64,000 nt of DNA. It comes from Rhizobium leguminosarum bv. viciae USDA 2370. Lineage in GTDB: Bacteria > Pseudomonadota > Alphaproteobacteria > Rhizobiales > Rhizobiaceae. The stretch spans positions 62,001 through 126,000 of the forward strand of contig NZ_MRDL01000051.1 of assembly GCF_002008365.1 (NCBI RefSeq). Reading direction: 5' to 3'. A program made the translations under genes and the position numbers. The notes beneath the pieces were generated by a model that saw nothing but the letters and a program-made list of their open reading frames with translations, was not told the DNA's origin and made no database searches. This document shows, in pieces, positions 35,330 to 43,228 of this stretch. Each line of letters opens with the position of its first letter. The stretch's first letter is position 1.

Positions 35330-36205
35330 ATGGCTTACGATCCTATCTCTCGTGTCCGTCGCTTCAACCGTGCCGTTACCTCCGAAGTCGGCGCTCTCGA
35401 TACGTCTTTCCTCGGACGCGGCCGTCCGCTGGGTGCTGCCCGCGTCCTCAATTCGATCGGCCGGGGGCAATCGGATGTTGCGGTGATCCGCGATTATCTC
35501 GGTCTCGACTCCGGCTTGATGAGCCGTCTGCTGCGCAGTCTGGAAGAGGAGGGTCTCATCGAGACGGTGCCGAACCCTCAGGACGCGCGTCGCCGCGTTG
35601 CCAGGCTGACCGAAACCGGCCATTCCGAGTTTCGGGCTTATGAAGCGCTTTCCAATGCGCAGGCGAAAGCATTTCTGGCGCGCCATCGCCGCCCGGACGA
35701 ATTGCTGCGCGCCATGGATATCGTCGCTTCCTCGCTGAGACGTGAGCAGATCGTGCTCGAGGAGAAAGACGCTCGGCACGAGGACGCCAGCTATTGTCTT
35801 AACGAATACTACGGCGAACTTGCACGCCGCTTCGAGAAGGGTTTTGATGTAGCGTTTTCTCGCGATCCCGACGCCAAGGATATGATCCGTCCGCACGGTG
35901 CGTTCCTGGTCGCCATCTCGGATGGCCTGCCGATCGGCTGTGTCGGGCTGAAGGGCAATGGCGGTGAAGTCGCGGAGATCAAAAGGCTCTGGGTCGCCCT
36001 ATCCGCGCGTGGCCTTGGGCTCGCAACGCGCCTTATGACGGCCGCCGAGAACATCGCCCGCGAGCTGTCCATCAAGCTCCTGCGTCTGGATACGAATAGC
36101 GCTCTGCCCGAGGCAACACGGCTTTATCGCGGAACTGGCTGGAGCGAGATCGACCGTTTCAATGATGACCCATACTCGGACACGTTCTTTGAAAAACGCC
36201 TTTAA
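35330..36205 (+). CDS. Fused MarR-type regulator and GNAT acetyltransferase
   Basis: 291 residues. The N-terminal half (about 1-145) is a MarR winged helix (GAARVLNSIGRGQSDVAVIRDYLGLDSGLMSRLLRSLEEEGLIETVPNPQDARRRVARLT). The C-terminal half is a GNAT domain with RGLGLATRLMTAAENIA as the acetyl-CoA loop and LRLDTNSALPEATRLYRGTGW. Such fusions acetylate a small molecule or protein and respond to a ligand. It is complete and collinear. The neighbouring LAS peptidase gene is a likely target. Confidence 0.87.
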   Translation: MAYDPISRVRRFNRAVTSEVGALDTSFLGRGRPLGAARVLNSIGRGQSDVAVIRDYLGLDSGLMSRLLRSLEEEGLIETVPNPQDARRRVARLTETGHSEFRAYEALSNAQAKAFLARHRRPDELLRAMDIVASSLRREQIVLEEKDARHEDASYCLNEYYGELARRFEKGFDVAFSRDPDAKDMIRPHGAFLVAISDGLPIGCVGLKGNGGEVAEIKRLWVALSARGLGLATRLMTAAENIARELSIKLLRLDTNSALPEATRLYRGTGWSEIDRFNDDPYSDTFFEKRL

Positions 36206-36318
36206 GCGAAGGTCGCTTTGTGCTGCCAAAATGTTGATCGTGCGAACGTCCGAGTTTTTGGCCCTTCGGCAATTTGAAACGGAACACCAGTCAAGGTGAT
36301 AGCAGATGTTCCCCATTC

Positions 36319-36442
36319 TCCTCCCTCCTTCCTGTGGCGAGCACAGGAAGGAGGGAGGAAGGCGCCGCCTGGCCCTTCGCATGGCTCAGGGCGCTCGGCC
36401 CTGCAATCGATTCACTGGATCGATCGCTCCTGCTTCGCAGGA
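36319..36442. repeat. Tandem hairpin array between convergent genes
   Basis: Four stems in a row: TCCTCCCTCCTTCCTGTG and its complement with a GCGAG loop (18-bp stem, 36319-36359); CAGGGC/GCCCTG (36387-36403); ATCGAT/ATCGAT (36406-36424); TCCTGC/GCAGGA (36428-36442). The strongest resembles rhizobial CCTGTG...CACAGG repeats that I have seen. It would act as a bidirectional terminator or be a mobile repeat. Confidence 0.6.
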
Positions 36443-36462
36443 CCGGGCCTCACCCCTGAGAA

Positions 36463-37494
36463 TCAGGCAGCGAAGCGCTCGGCGGGCGGGCGGCGGCGCA
36501 GGTTCGGCTGTGTCACCGCAGGCGGGTTGTAGGCTGCCTCCAGCGGGCCGGTGTCGGTGCCGGGCGGGACGATCGCGTCGATCCGGTCGAGGATTTCGTC
36601 CGTCAGGCTCACCCCGGCGCCGGCAAGCAGATCGTCAAAGTGCTCCATCGTGCGCGGGCCGATGATTGCCGAGGTGACGGCGGGATGGGCGATAGCGAAG
36701 GCCATCGCCATGTGTGCCAGCGAAAGCCCTGCCTGCTGCGCGAGCGGGATGAGCCGTTCGACCGCGTCCAGCCGGCGCTCGTCGTTCATCTGCCTGGGGA
36801 AGCGTTTGGCGCGGGCGCTGTCGGGTTGCGGTGCACCCTTGCGATACTTGCCGGTGAGCATGCCCATCGCCAGCGGGCTCCACACCATCGCACCCATTCC
36901 GTAACGCTCGCAGGCGGGCAGAACCTCGCGTTCGATACCGCGGTTGAGGATCGAATAGGGCGGCTGCTCGACGCGGAAGCGGGCCAGCCCGCGGCGCTCG
37001 GAAACCCATTGCGCCTCGACGATTTCCGAAACGGGAAAGGTCGACGATCCCAGCGCCCGCACCTTTCCCGCCCGCATGAGGTCGGTAAGGGCGGATAGCG
37101 TCTCCTCGATGTCGGTATCGGGCGCTGGCCGGTGGATCAGGTAGAGATCGATATGGTCGGTCTGCAGGCGGCGCAGCGTCTCCTCGACCGCCCGCGTCAG
37201 CCAGCGGCGGGAGTTGCCCTGGCGGTTTGGGTCGTCGCCCATCGGCAGATGCGCCTTGGTGGCGAGCACGACGTCGTCGCGCCGGCCCTTGAGCGCCTTG
37301 CCGACGATCTCCTCGGATTCGCCGCGGCTGTAGATATCGGCGGTGTCGATGAAGTTTATGCCGGCATCGAGCGCCTTGTGGATGATCCGGATCGAATCCT
37401 CGTGGTCGGGATTGCCAGCAGCGCCGAACATCATCGCGCCGAGGCAATAGGGGCTGACCTTGATGCCGGTTCTTCCAAGCGTGCGGTATTGCAT
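36463..37494 (-). CDS. Aldo/keto reductase
   Basis: 343 residues with the tetrad visible: Asp50 and Tyr55 (INFIDTADIYSRGESE), Lys80 (ATKAHLP) and His121 (LIHRP). NADPH-dependent reduction of aldehydes or ketones in the cytosol. It is a member of the large AKR group that includes YajO-like and Gfo-related enzymes. The C-terminus carries a basic proline-rich tail (PNLRRRPPAERFAA). Divergent from a TetR gene with operator-like half-sites between them. Confidence 0.9.
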   Translation of the reverse strand: MQYRTLGRTGIKVSPYCLGAMMFGAAGNPDHEDSIRIIHKALDAGINFIDTADIYSRGESEEIVGKALKGRRDDVVLATKAHLPMGDDPNRQGNSRRWLTRAVEETLRRLQTDHIDLYLIHRPAPDTDIEETLSALTDLMRAGKVRALGSSTFPVSEIVEAQWVSERRGLARFRVEQPPYSILNRGIEREVLPACERYGMGAMVWSPLAMGMLTGKYRKGAPQPDSARAKRFPRQMNDERRLDAVERLIPLAQQAGLSLAHMAMAFAIAHPAVTSAIIGPRTMEHFDDLLAGAGVSLTDEILDRIDAIVPPGTDTGPLEAAYNPPAVTQPNLRRRPPAERFAA

Positions 37495-37570
37495 GGTCTG
37501 TTCCTTTTATTGGGGAGGCGGACTTCGTGCGCGTCGATGTGGCCAACACCGTCACGCCATGTTAGATAAG

Positions 37571-37609
37571 CGGAACCGCATTCCGTTTATATACGGAACA
37601 ATGTTCCGT
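37571..37609. promoter_or_regulatory. Operator cluster between AKR and TetR genes
   Basis: CGGAA-N5-TTCCG (37571-37585), TTCCGT-N6-ACGGAA (37581-37598) and ACGGAAC-AAT-GTTCCGT (37593-37609) overlap in one block, giving repeated GGAAC/GTTCC half-sites. The last is a perfect 7-bp-arm palindrome 15 bases before the TetR start. This is typical of TetR autoregulatory operators. Confidence 0.6.
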
Positions 37610-37624
37610 TTCGCAAGTGAGTGA

Positions 37625-38245
37625 ATGATGAGCGACGAGAGAAAAGAGCAGGAGGACGGCCGGCGAGCTGGGGAAAGAGCGGAGAAGCCCGTGCGCGCCG
37701 ACGCCAAACGCAATCTCGACGGACTGCTTCAGGCGGCAATGACGGTATTTGCGAGTTCTGGCGTCGACGCCCCAGTGCGCGAGATTGCGGAGAAGGCCGG
37801 CGTCGGCATCGGCACCGTCTACCGGCATTTTCCCGAGCGTTCCGATCTTGTCGTCGCTGTCTTCCGCCGCGAAATCGATGCCTGCGCCGACGCCGCGCCG
37901 ATCCTTGCAGCCGAACATGCGCCGGGCGAGGCACTGGCCAGATGGATGCAGCGGTTCGTGGATTTCATCGCGGCCAAGCGCGGGCTTGCGGCGGCCCTGC
38001 ACTCCGGCAACCCGGCCTTCGATCCCTTGCCCGCCTACTTCCAGCAGCGACTGCATCCCGCCCTTCGTTCGCTTCTCGACGCCGCCGCTGCCGCCGGCGA
38101 GGTGCGCACCGATATCGCTGCCGAGGATCTTCTGAATGCGGCTGCGAGCCTCAGCATGCACGCCTACGCCCAAGGGCCTGAACATGCCCGGCGCATGGTT
38201 TCCCTGCTGGTCGACGGGCTGCGCTACGGCGCGGTTCCGAGATGA
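37625..38245 (+). CDS. TetR-family repressor
   Basis: 206 residues with a hydrophilic 25-residue lead (MMSDERKEQEDGRRAGERAEK), then the HTH RNLDGLLQAAMTVFASSGVDAPVREIAEKAGVGIGTVYRHFPERSDLVVAVF. The C-terminal ligand domain is TetR_C-like. The AKR is its likely target given the operator sites between them. Confidence 0.88.
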   Translation: MMSDERKEQEDGRRAGERAEKPVRADAKRNLDGLLQAAMTVFASSGVDAPVREIAEKAGVGIGTVYRHFPERSDLVVAVFRREIDACADAAPILAAEHAPGEALARWMQRFVDFIAAKRGLAAALHSGNPAFDPLPAYFQQRLHPALRSLLDAAAAAGEVRTDIAAEDLLNAAASLSMHAYAQGPEHARRMVSLLVDGLRYGAVPR

Positions 38246-38314
38246 AGATGCGCCGATGAAACGGGCTGTCGCCCGCCGCCGCTATGCGTTGGGGCGGGCG
38301 ACAGCCTGGGATCA

Positions 38315-38968
38315 TCAGGTCCGCATCGACAGCTCAATATCTTCTTCGAATGGCGTCGAGAGGTAGCCGGCTGCGGGCGAGCGTACGCGGGCGAGGTATT
38401 CCGGGCAGAGGTCGGCATTGTCGGCGACGATAAGGGCGCCTGGCCTCAGGCGGTCTTCGACCAGTTCCAGGATATCGCGATAGAGCGCCTTGGCGCCATC
38501 GAGGAAGAGCAGGTCGATCGTCTCCGGGAGATCGGTGCTCAGGGTCTTAAGGGCATCGCCTTCGCGGATCTCGACGAGGTCGATGAGGCCGCCGGCCGTC
38601 AGGTTGGCGCGGGCGCGGACCAGCTTCGACGGCTCGAACTCGCTGGTGATCAGCCGGCCGCCGCCATTGTCGCGCAGCGCGGCTGCGAGATGGAGGGTCG
38701 AGATGCCGAAGGATGTGCCGAATTCGACGATCGTACGTGCGCGGCTGCTTCGCGCCAGCATGTAGAGCAGCGCGCCGGCCTCCCTGGAGACGGGAAGCCA
38801 GAGATCCCTGAGGCGCCCGTAAAGGTCGAGATATTCGGTCTTGCTGCCGATCAGGCGCATTCGCTCATCACCTGACAGGGCCGACATTGCCGGGCTCGTC
38901 GCCGTGGCGGCCTCTTCGAATAGGCCATCGAGCAGGGGCGCCAGCGGGGCGGTGGTCAGTGTCGTCAT
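38315..38968 (-). CDS. SAM-dependent O-methyltransferase
   Basis: 217 residues from ATG 38968, with a CCAAGGAGAT ribosome-binding site. TIVEFGTSFGISTLHLAAAL is the SAM-binding segment, followed by GGRLITSEFEPSKLVRARANL and LLFLDGAKALYRDIL, as in catechol O-methyltransferase-like class I enzymes (O-MT family 3). The substrate is probably a small phenol or catechol. Divergent from a TetR gene with 88 bases between. Confidence 0.85.
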   Translation of the reverse strand: MTTLTTAPLAPLLDGLFEEAATATSPAMSALSGDERMRLIGSKTEYLDLYGRLRDLWLPVSREAGALLYMLARSSRARTIVEFGTSFGISTLHLAAALRDNGGGRLITSEFEPSKLVRARANLTAGGLIDLVEIREGDALKTLSTDLPETIDLLFLDGAKALYRDILELVEDRLRPGALIVADNADLCPEYLARVRSPAAGYLSTPFEEDIELSMRT

Positions 38969-39056
38969 GTCATATCTCCTTGGTGACAGGTTCTTGTGTG
39001 GAGTGAAAAATACGAGTAATTCGTCGCATCTGCTATTCGCATTGCGGAGCGCTGCC

Positions 39057-39701
39057 ATGACCGATCGCCCAAGAGCCCGGATTTCCTCGCGAAAACAGCC
39101 CAAGCAGGCCCGCTCGGCGGAACTCGTGGCGGCGATCCTGGATGCCGCTGCTCAGGTTTTGGCGCGGGAAGGCGCGCAACGCTTCACCACGGCGCGGGTG
39201 GCCGAAAGGGCGGGCGTCAGCATCGGATCGCTCTACCAGTATTTCCCCAACAAGGCGGCGATCCTCTTCCGGCTGCAGAGCGACGAATGGCGGCAGACAA
39301 CGGACATGCTCGGCGGCATCCTCGCCGATGCGCAAAGGCCGCCGCTCGAACGGCTGCGCCGCCTCGTCCATGCCTTCCTCCGCTCGGAGTGCGAGGAGGC
39401 GGCGATGCGCGTGGCGCTCCATGACGCAGCACCCCTTTATCGCGATGCGCCGGAGGCGCAGGCGGCGAGGGCATCGGGGGACCGCATCGTCGAGCTATTC
39501 ATGCAGGAGGCTTTACCCTACGCGCCGGAGGCGACCCGGACCCTTGCCGGCGACCTGATCACCACGACGCTCGGCACGGTGGGCAAGCAGTTCTCGGAGG
39601 CACCCCGAAGCGCTGCCGAGATCGACGCCTATGCCGACGCCATGGCCGATATGTTCTGTGCCTACCTCGAACAGCTTGGGGCTGGCCGGGACGGGGCATG
39701 A
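39057..39701 (+). CDS. TetR-family regulator
   Basis: 214 residues from ATG 39057. ARSAELVAAILDAAAQVLAREGAQRFTTARVAERAGVSIGSLYQYFPNKAAIL is the HTH, typical of the TetR group with PNKAAIL after helix 3. The frame extends far upstream, but the HTH and the spacing to the O-methyltransferase favour this start. Probably controls that gene. Confidence 0.87.
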   Translation: MTDRPRARISSRKQPKQARSAELVAAILDAAAQVLAREGAQRFTTARVAERAGVSIGSLYQYFPNKAAILFRLQSDEWRQTTDMLGGILADAQRPPLERLRRLVHAFLRSECEEAAMRVALHDAAPLYRDAPEAQAARASGDRIVELFMQEALPYAPEATRTLAGDLITTTLGTVGKQFSEAPRSAAEIDAYADAMADMFCAYLEQLGAGRDGA

Positions 39702-39859
39702 TGTTCCGGCTGCGCTCCATTGGGCCCGGTGCTCCCAACACCCTGGCACTCCGGGGCGCTGGCGCGAGGTGGCGGTGTGAGGGGATGGCAAGCGAAAGCG
39801 CTGCATTCCAGCGCCTGTCATCGCAGAATGCTATGGTGCCTCAATGGATGGAGTAGGTC

Positions 39860-40063
39860 CTACTGGTGGTCCAGTTGCTTCGACAGCGCGGCAAAAAGCC
39901 TGTCGCAGTCGGTGTTCATCTGGACGAGATCGACGGCGACGGTGATGGCGTGGCGTCCTTCGATGCTGTCGATGTCGAGCTTCCTCCCGCAGCACCATTG
40001 CCGAACGGCATCGGTGACGATGGTTATTTCATCATCATTGAGCGAGATGAGCGACAGGAGCAT
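39860..40063 (-). CDS. Small hypothetical protein (67 residues)
   Basis: From ATG 40063: MLLSLISLNDDEITIVTDAVR at the start, then QWCCGRKLDID with two cysteines, and HAITVAVDLVQ. An AAGATG-like leader precedes it. It resembles small rhizobial proteins of unknown function in length and acidic composition. No membrane span. I cannot assign a role. Confidence 0.5.
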   Translation of the reverse strand: MLLSLISLNDDEITIVTDAVRQWCCGRKLDIDSIEGRHAITVAVDLVQMNTDCDRLFAALSKQLDHQ

Positions 40064-40238
40064 CTTCGTACCCTCCATGAAGCGGCAAGAGCACCTATGG
40101 TCTCTCAAGCGGTCGTGTCGATGTTCCGATGGCGTTTACTCTACGCTCATTCCGCGGCAATACCACGGCCATTTTGACACGGCTTGGTGACAGCCGAACG
40201 ATCCCGGCAGGCGGCCGTGAGCGGGTCACCTGCCAGGA

Positions 40239-40340
40239 TTATTTGATCTTCTGCAATGGGATTTTCGTCTTGATGTTGCGGACGCCTTCGATGCGGCCGA
40301 GGTATTCCATCTGGACGCGCCTAGGATACCGACCGGGGCG
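40239..40340 (-). pseudogene. Possible C-terminal remnant of an Lrp/AsnC regulator
   Basis: The minus strand encodes QMEYLGRIEGVRNIKTKIPL and then QKIK with a stop. The pattern (a small motif ending in GV.N..T.I.L..IK) resembles the last strand of AsnC-type ligand domains. No N-terminal part is present. It sits just after the RibD-like gene's end, and is at most a fossil. Confidence 0.3.
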
Positions 40341-40343
40341 CGT

Positions 40344-40985
40344 TTATTTCGCGAGCACGATATGCGTGGCGTGTTCGGTTGCGACATGCTCGGCAACACG
40401 GAAGCCGAGGGCCGGTAGGTCGATGCCCGTGAACATCGCTTCGCCCTTGCCGAGGACGACCGGCGAGATGGCGAAATGCAATTCGTCGATCAGGCCAGCC
40501 TGCAGATATTGGCGGACGGTGCTGACGCCGCCACCGATTTTCACGTCCTTGTCGCCGGCCGCAGCCAGCGCCTTGTCAAGCGCTTCCTCGATGCCGCCGG
40601 TGACGAAGTGAAACGTCGTGCCGCCCTCCATGACGATCGGTTCGCGGGGATAATGCGACAGGATATAGGTCGGCGCGTGATAGGGCGGGTTCGGCCCCCA
40701 CCAGCCTTTCCAGGCGTCATCCGGCCACTCGCCGCGGATGGGGCCGAACATGTTGCGCCCGAGAATGAAGGCGCCGAAATTGGCCATGCCCCGAGCCGCA
40801 TAATCCTCGTCAACGCCTTCGGAACCGCCGTCCTTTCCGATCATGGCGCGAAAGGTGCGCGTGCGGAAAAACCATTCGAACATCTCCGTCCCCCGCTTGC
40901 CCAGCGGATCGCTCATGCTTTGTTCCGGCCCGGCGCCGAAACCATCTACGGAAAGGGAAAATGCTGCGACACGCACCTTGGGCAT
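40344..40985 (-). CDS. RibD C-terminal/dihydrofolate-reductase-like family protein
   Basis: 213 residues from ATG 40985. KVRVAAFSLSVDGFGAG is the family's first strand, and IGGGVSTVRQYLQAGLIDELHFAISPVVLGKGEAMF is the NADPH/substrate region seen in the RibD C-domain and YyaP-like reductases. Reaction unknown. Divergent from an HxlR gene, with a strong inverted repeat in the promoter region. Confidence 0.86.
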   Translation of the reverse strand: MPKVRVAAFSLSVDGFGAGPEQSMSDPLGKRGTEMFEWFFRTRTFRAMIGKDGGSEGVDEDYAARGMANFGAFILGRNMFGPIRGEWPDDAWKGWWGPNPPYHAPTYILSHYPREPIVMEGGTTFHFVTGGIEEALDKALAAAGDKDVKIGGGVSTVRQYLQAGLIDELHFAISPVVLGKGEAMFTGIDLPALGFRVAEHVATEHATHIVLAK

Positions 40986-41011
40986 GCTCTCCTCCATATG
41001 ATTGCAATTTG

Positions 41012-41058
41012 AAACTGGTTGCGTTGTCGCATAAGTGATCCTATATTGCAACCAGTTT
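41012..41058. promoter_or_regulatory. Long inverted repeat between RibD-like and HxlR genes
   Basis: AAACTGGTTGC (41012-41022) pairs exactly with GCAACCAGTTT (41048-41058), spaced by 25 bases. It lies in the 89-base divergent region, ending 16 bases before the HxlR start. The spacing of about three turns favours two dimers on one face of the helix. Confidence 0.55.
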
Positions 41059-41074
41059 TTAATAGGAGAATATC

Positions 41075-41596
41075 GTGGATATCGAACTGCGGTCGGGTTG
41101 CCCGATCAACCTGACGATGGAAGTGCTGGGCGACCGGTGGAGCCTCATCATCATCAGGGACATCATGTTTGGCAATCGCCGCCATTTCCGCGATCTTCTG
41201 ACTCATTCGGAGGAGGGGATCGCCTCCAACATTCTCGCCGCCAGGCTGAAGCGTCTGCTTTCGCTAGGGTTCATCAGCAAGCGGGACGATCCGAGCCACA
41301 GTCAGAAAGCGATCTACAGCCTCCTGGAGCCGGCGATTCAGCTCGTTCCCGTCTTCGCCATGATCGGCGCTTGGGGGCGGCGCCATCTACCTGTGAGCGA
41401 GGAACTGAGCATCCGCGCGCAGCTTCTCGAAGAAGGCGGGCCGCCGCTCTGGGACGAGTTCATGGACGATCTCAGGCAGATCCACATCGTCGATCCGATC
41501 GGTGGCGCCAACGGAACATGCACCTCGCCCGTACTGGCGAAGCTGACGGCGGCATTCCTAGAGGTTCGCGCGAGATCGTTGTCACAGGCATTCTGA
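41075..41596 (+). CDS. HxlR-family transcriptional regulator
   Basis: 173 residues from GTG 41075, with AGGAGAATATC before it. SGCPINLTMEVLGDRWSLIIIRDIMFGNRRHFRDLLTHSEEGIASNILAARLKRLLSLGFI is the HxlR helix-turn-helix, with the family cysteine near residue 9. The C-terminus is longer than in classical HxlR proteins (about 70 extra residues, LLEEGGPPLWDEF). Likely controls the divergent RibD-like gene. Confidence 0.85.
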   Translation: MDIELRSGCPINLTMEVLGDRWSLIIIRDIMFGNRRHFRDLLTHSEEGIASNILAARLKRLLSLGFISKRDDPSHSQKAIYSLLEPAIQLVPVFAMIGAWGRRHLPVSEELSIRAQLLEEGGPPLWDEFMDDLRQIHIVDPIGGANGTCTSPVLAKLTAAFLEVRARSLSQAF

Positions 41597-41621
41597 ATAT
41601 ACAGGAAAGTAGTCAGCCCGA

Positions 41622-42425
41622 TCAGCCTCCGGCGCCCTGGTATTTGCCGGTGGCGTAGCGCCAATGAGCGATTGCTATCAACACCCAAATTGGGCCGGCC
41701 ACAAGAGATGCTGGCCCGGCCCAATTCCCGAGGATCGGGATCGGCTTGCCGAGCAGGGCGCCGACAGGGACGGAACTGGTCAGGGCGAGCGGAACCGCGG
41801 TTATGAGGATGGTTTGTATGCCGCCGGGGAAAATGTTGAGCGGGTAGCGCGTCAATTCCCAAAAGCCGAAGAAGATCGAGAACAGGTGGTTGGAGCGTAC
41901 CCAGATCAGCGCCGTGGCGCCGATCATGGTAATAAGGGCAGCGGTCAGCAGCGTTGCGCTGATGAGCGCAGCAACGAGGAACGACACGGGCCAGACCGAC
42001 CAGGCGAAGTCGACGGACAGGACCGCCCAGCCCATCAGCACCACCGCGAGGATGACGTGGCCGGTATAGCCGATATTGAGGCCGGAAAAGACCAGATAGG
42101 CCCAGGGGCTGAAAGGCTTGATCAACAGTGTGTCGAAAGTGCCGAGCCGCACCAGTTCTTCGAGATCGCGCAGTTGCACGAAACTCATCGCGGCGCCGAG
42201 CGAATAAGCCAGCAACTGGAAGCTGAACAGCAGCGCAAGCTCCGGCCAGGTCCAGCCGCCAAGCGTGGCGAAGCGGGCGAGCAGGATGCCGATGGTGGCG
42301 AAGACGCTGCCATAGGAAAGGATCTGCGCAAGACGGTCGAGCCAGAAGGCGCCGCGATATTCCATCTGGGAGCGGACATGCATCCGGACCAGCAGCGGAA
42401 GGACGCGCAGGTGATGTATGAGCAC
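41622..42425 (-). CDS. ABC-2 type permease, second membrane subunit
   Basis: 267 residues from GTG 42425, after GGGAGGTTGATC. About six membrane segments. GAAMSFVQLRDLEELVRLGTFDTLLIKPFSPW is a conserved loop of the COG3694 permease group and FFGFWELTRYPLNIFPGG is family-typical. It is the last gene of a three-gene unit (ATPase, permease, permease) whose members overlap or nearly do, so the complex is heteromeric. Confidence 0.85.
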   Translation of the reverse strand: MLIHHLRVLPLLVRMHVRSQMEYRGAFWLDRLAQILSYGSVFATIGILLARFATLGGWTWPELALLFSFQLLAYSLGAAMSFVQLRDLEELVRLGTFDTLLIKPFSPWAYLVFSGLNIGYTGHVILAVVLMGWAVLSVDFAWSVWPVSFLVAALISATLLTAALITMIGATALIWVRSNHLFSIFFGFWELTRYPLNIFPGGIQTILITAVPLALTSSVPVGALLGKPIPILGNWAGPASLVAGPIWVLIAIAHWRYATGKYQGAGG

Positions 42426-42427
42426 GA

Positions 42428-43228
42428 TCAACCTCCCTGCACGGTGATGCGGCCGGAGGCCCGGCGCCACAGCCAGAGGACGCCGGCAAGGAACAACGCG
42501 GCCCAGGCAAGGCCCAGGCCGAAATGAAGCCAGACATCGGCCATGGAAAGCCTGCCGAGATAGACCGCATTGGGATAATAGACCACCCAGGCGAAGGGCA
42601 GGTGGCGGGCAATTGTGGCCAGCGGTTCGGGGAAGAACCAGAACGGTATCAGCAGGCCCGAGAATAATTGAAGCAGGGCGCCCAGGATCCAGTCCAGCGA
42701 GAAGCTTGTCATCAGCCAGAAGGCGACGAGGCCGAAGAGCGCCGACATCAGGAACAGCAGCGTAAAGGATAGCGCCCAGAAGGCGATGAACATCAGGCCA
42801 TCGAACAGGCTTGCCGGCGGCAGCATGCCGTAAAACAACGCGGTGAAGGCGACGGTCGGAATGACCTGGGTCATCAGGCGATAACCAAAGCTGCCGCATT
42901 CGTTGGCGAAGAGATAGAGCGGATAGGATAAGGGCTTGAGCAGCCAGACTGCGACATCGCCCGTTTTGAGCGACCGGCCGATCTCGCCGATGATCCTTTC
43001 GGGGCGGGTTGCGCCCATCACAGCGCCGCCGAGCAGCGCATAGGTCACCATCTGCTGCAGGGAGACCCCGTCGACCACGATTGCGCCGACGCCGGCATAG
43101 GCCGCCTGCCAGATGGCGACACGCGCGAAAACCTGCACGAGTTTGCCGAAGATATTGGCCCATACTTCGTTGCGGTAGGCGAGTTGCGAATGGAAGGAAC
43201 TGCGCGCGAAGGCGAAATAGGCGCTCAT
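42428..43228 (-). CDS. ABC-2 type permease, first membrane subunit
   Basis: 266 residues. FARSSFHSQLAYRNEVWANIFGKLVQVFARV opens the protein, and GEIGRSLKTGDVAVWLLKPLSYPLYLFANECGSFGYRL is the hallmark loop of COG4587-like permeases. Six membrane spans are likely. Its stop is two bases from the next gene's start and its ATG overlaps the ATPase stop (ATGA), so it is translated as one operon with both neighbours. Confidence 0.87.
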   Translation of the reverse strand: MSAYFAFARSSFHSQLAYRNEVWANIFGKLVQVFARVAIWQAAYAGVGAIVVDGVSLQQMVTYALLGGAVMGATRPERIIGEIGRSLKTGDVAVWLLKPLSYPLYLFANECGSFGYRLMTQVIPTVAFTALFYGMLPPASLFDGLMFIAFWALSFTLLFLMSALFGLVAFWLMTSFSLDWILGALLQLFSGLLIPFWFFPEPLATIARHLPFAWVVYYPNAVYLGRLSMADVWLHFGLGLAWAALFLAGVLWLWRRASGRITVQGG

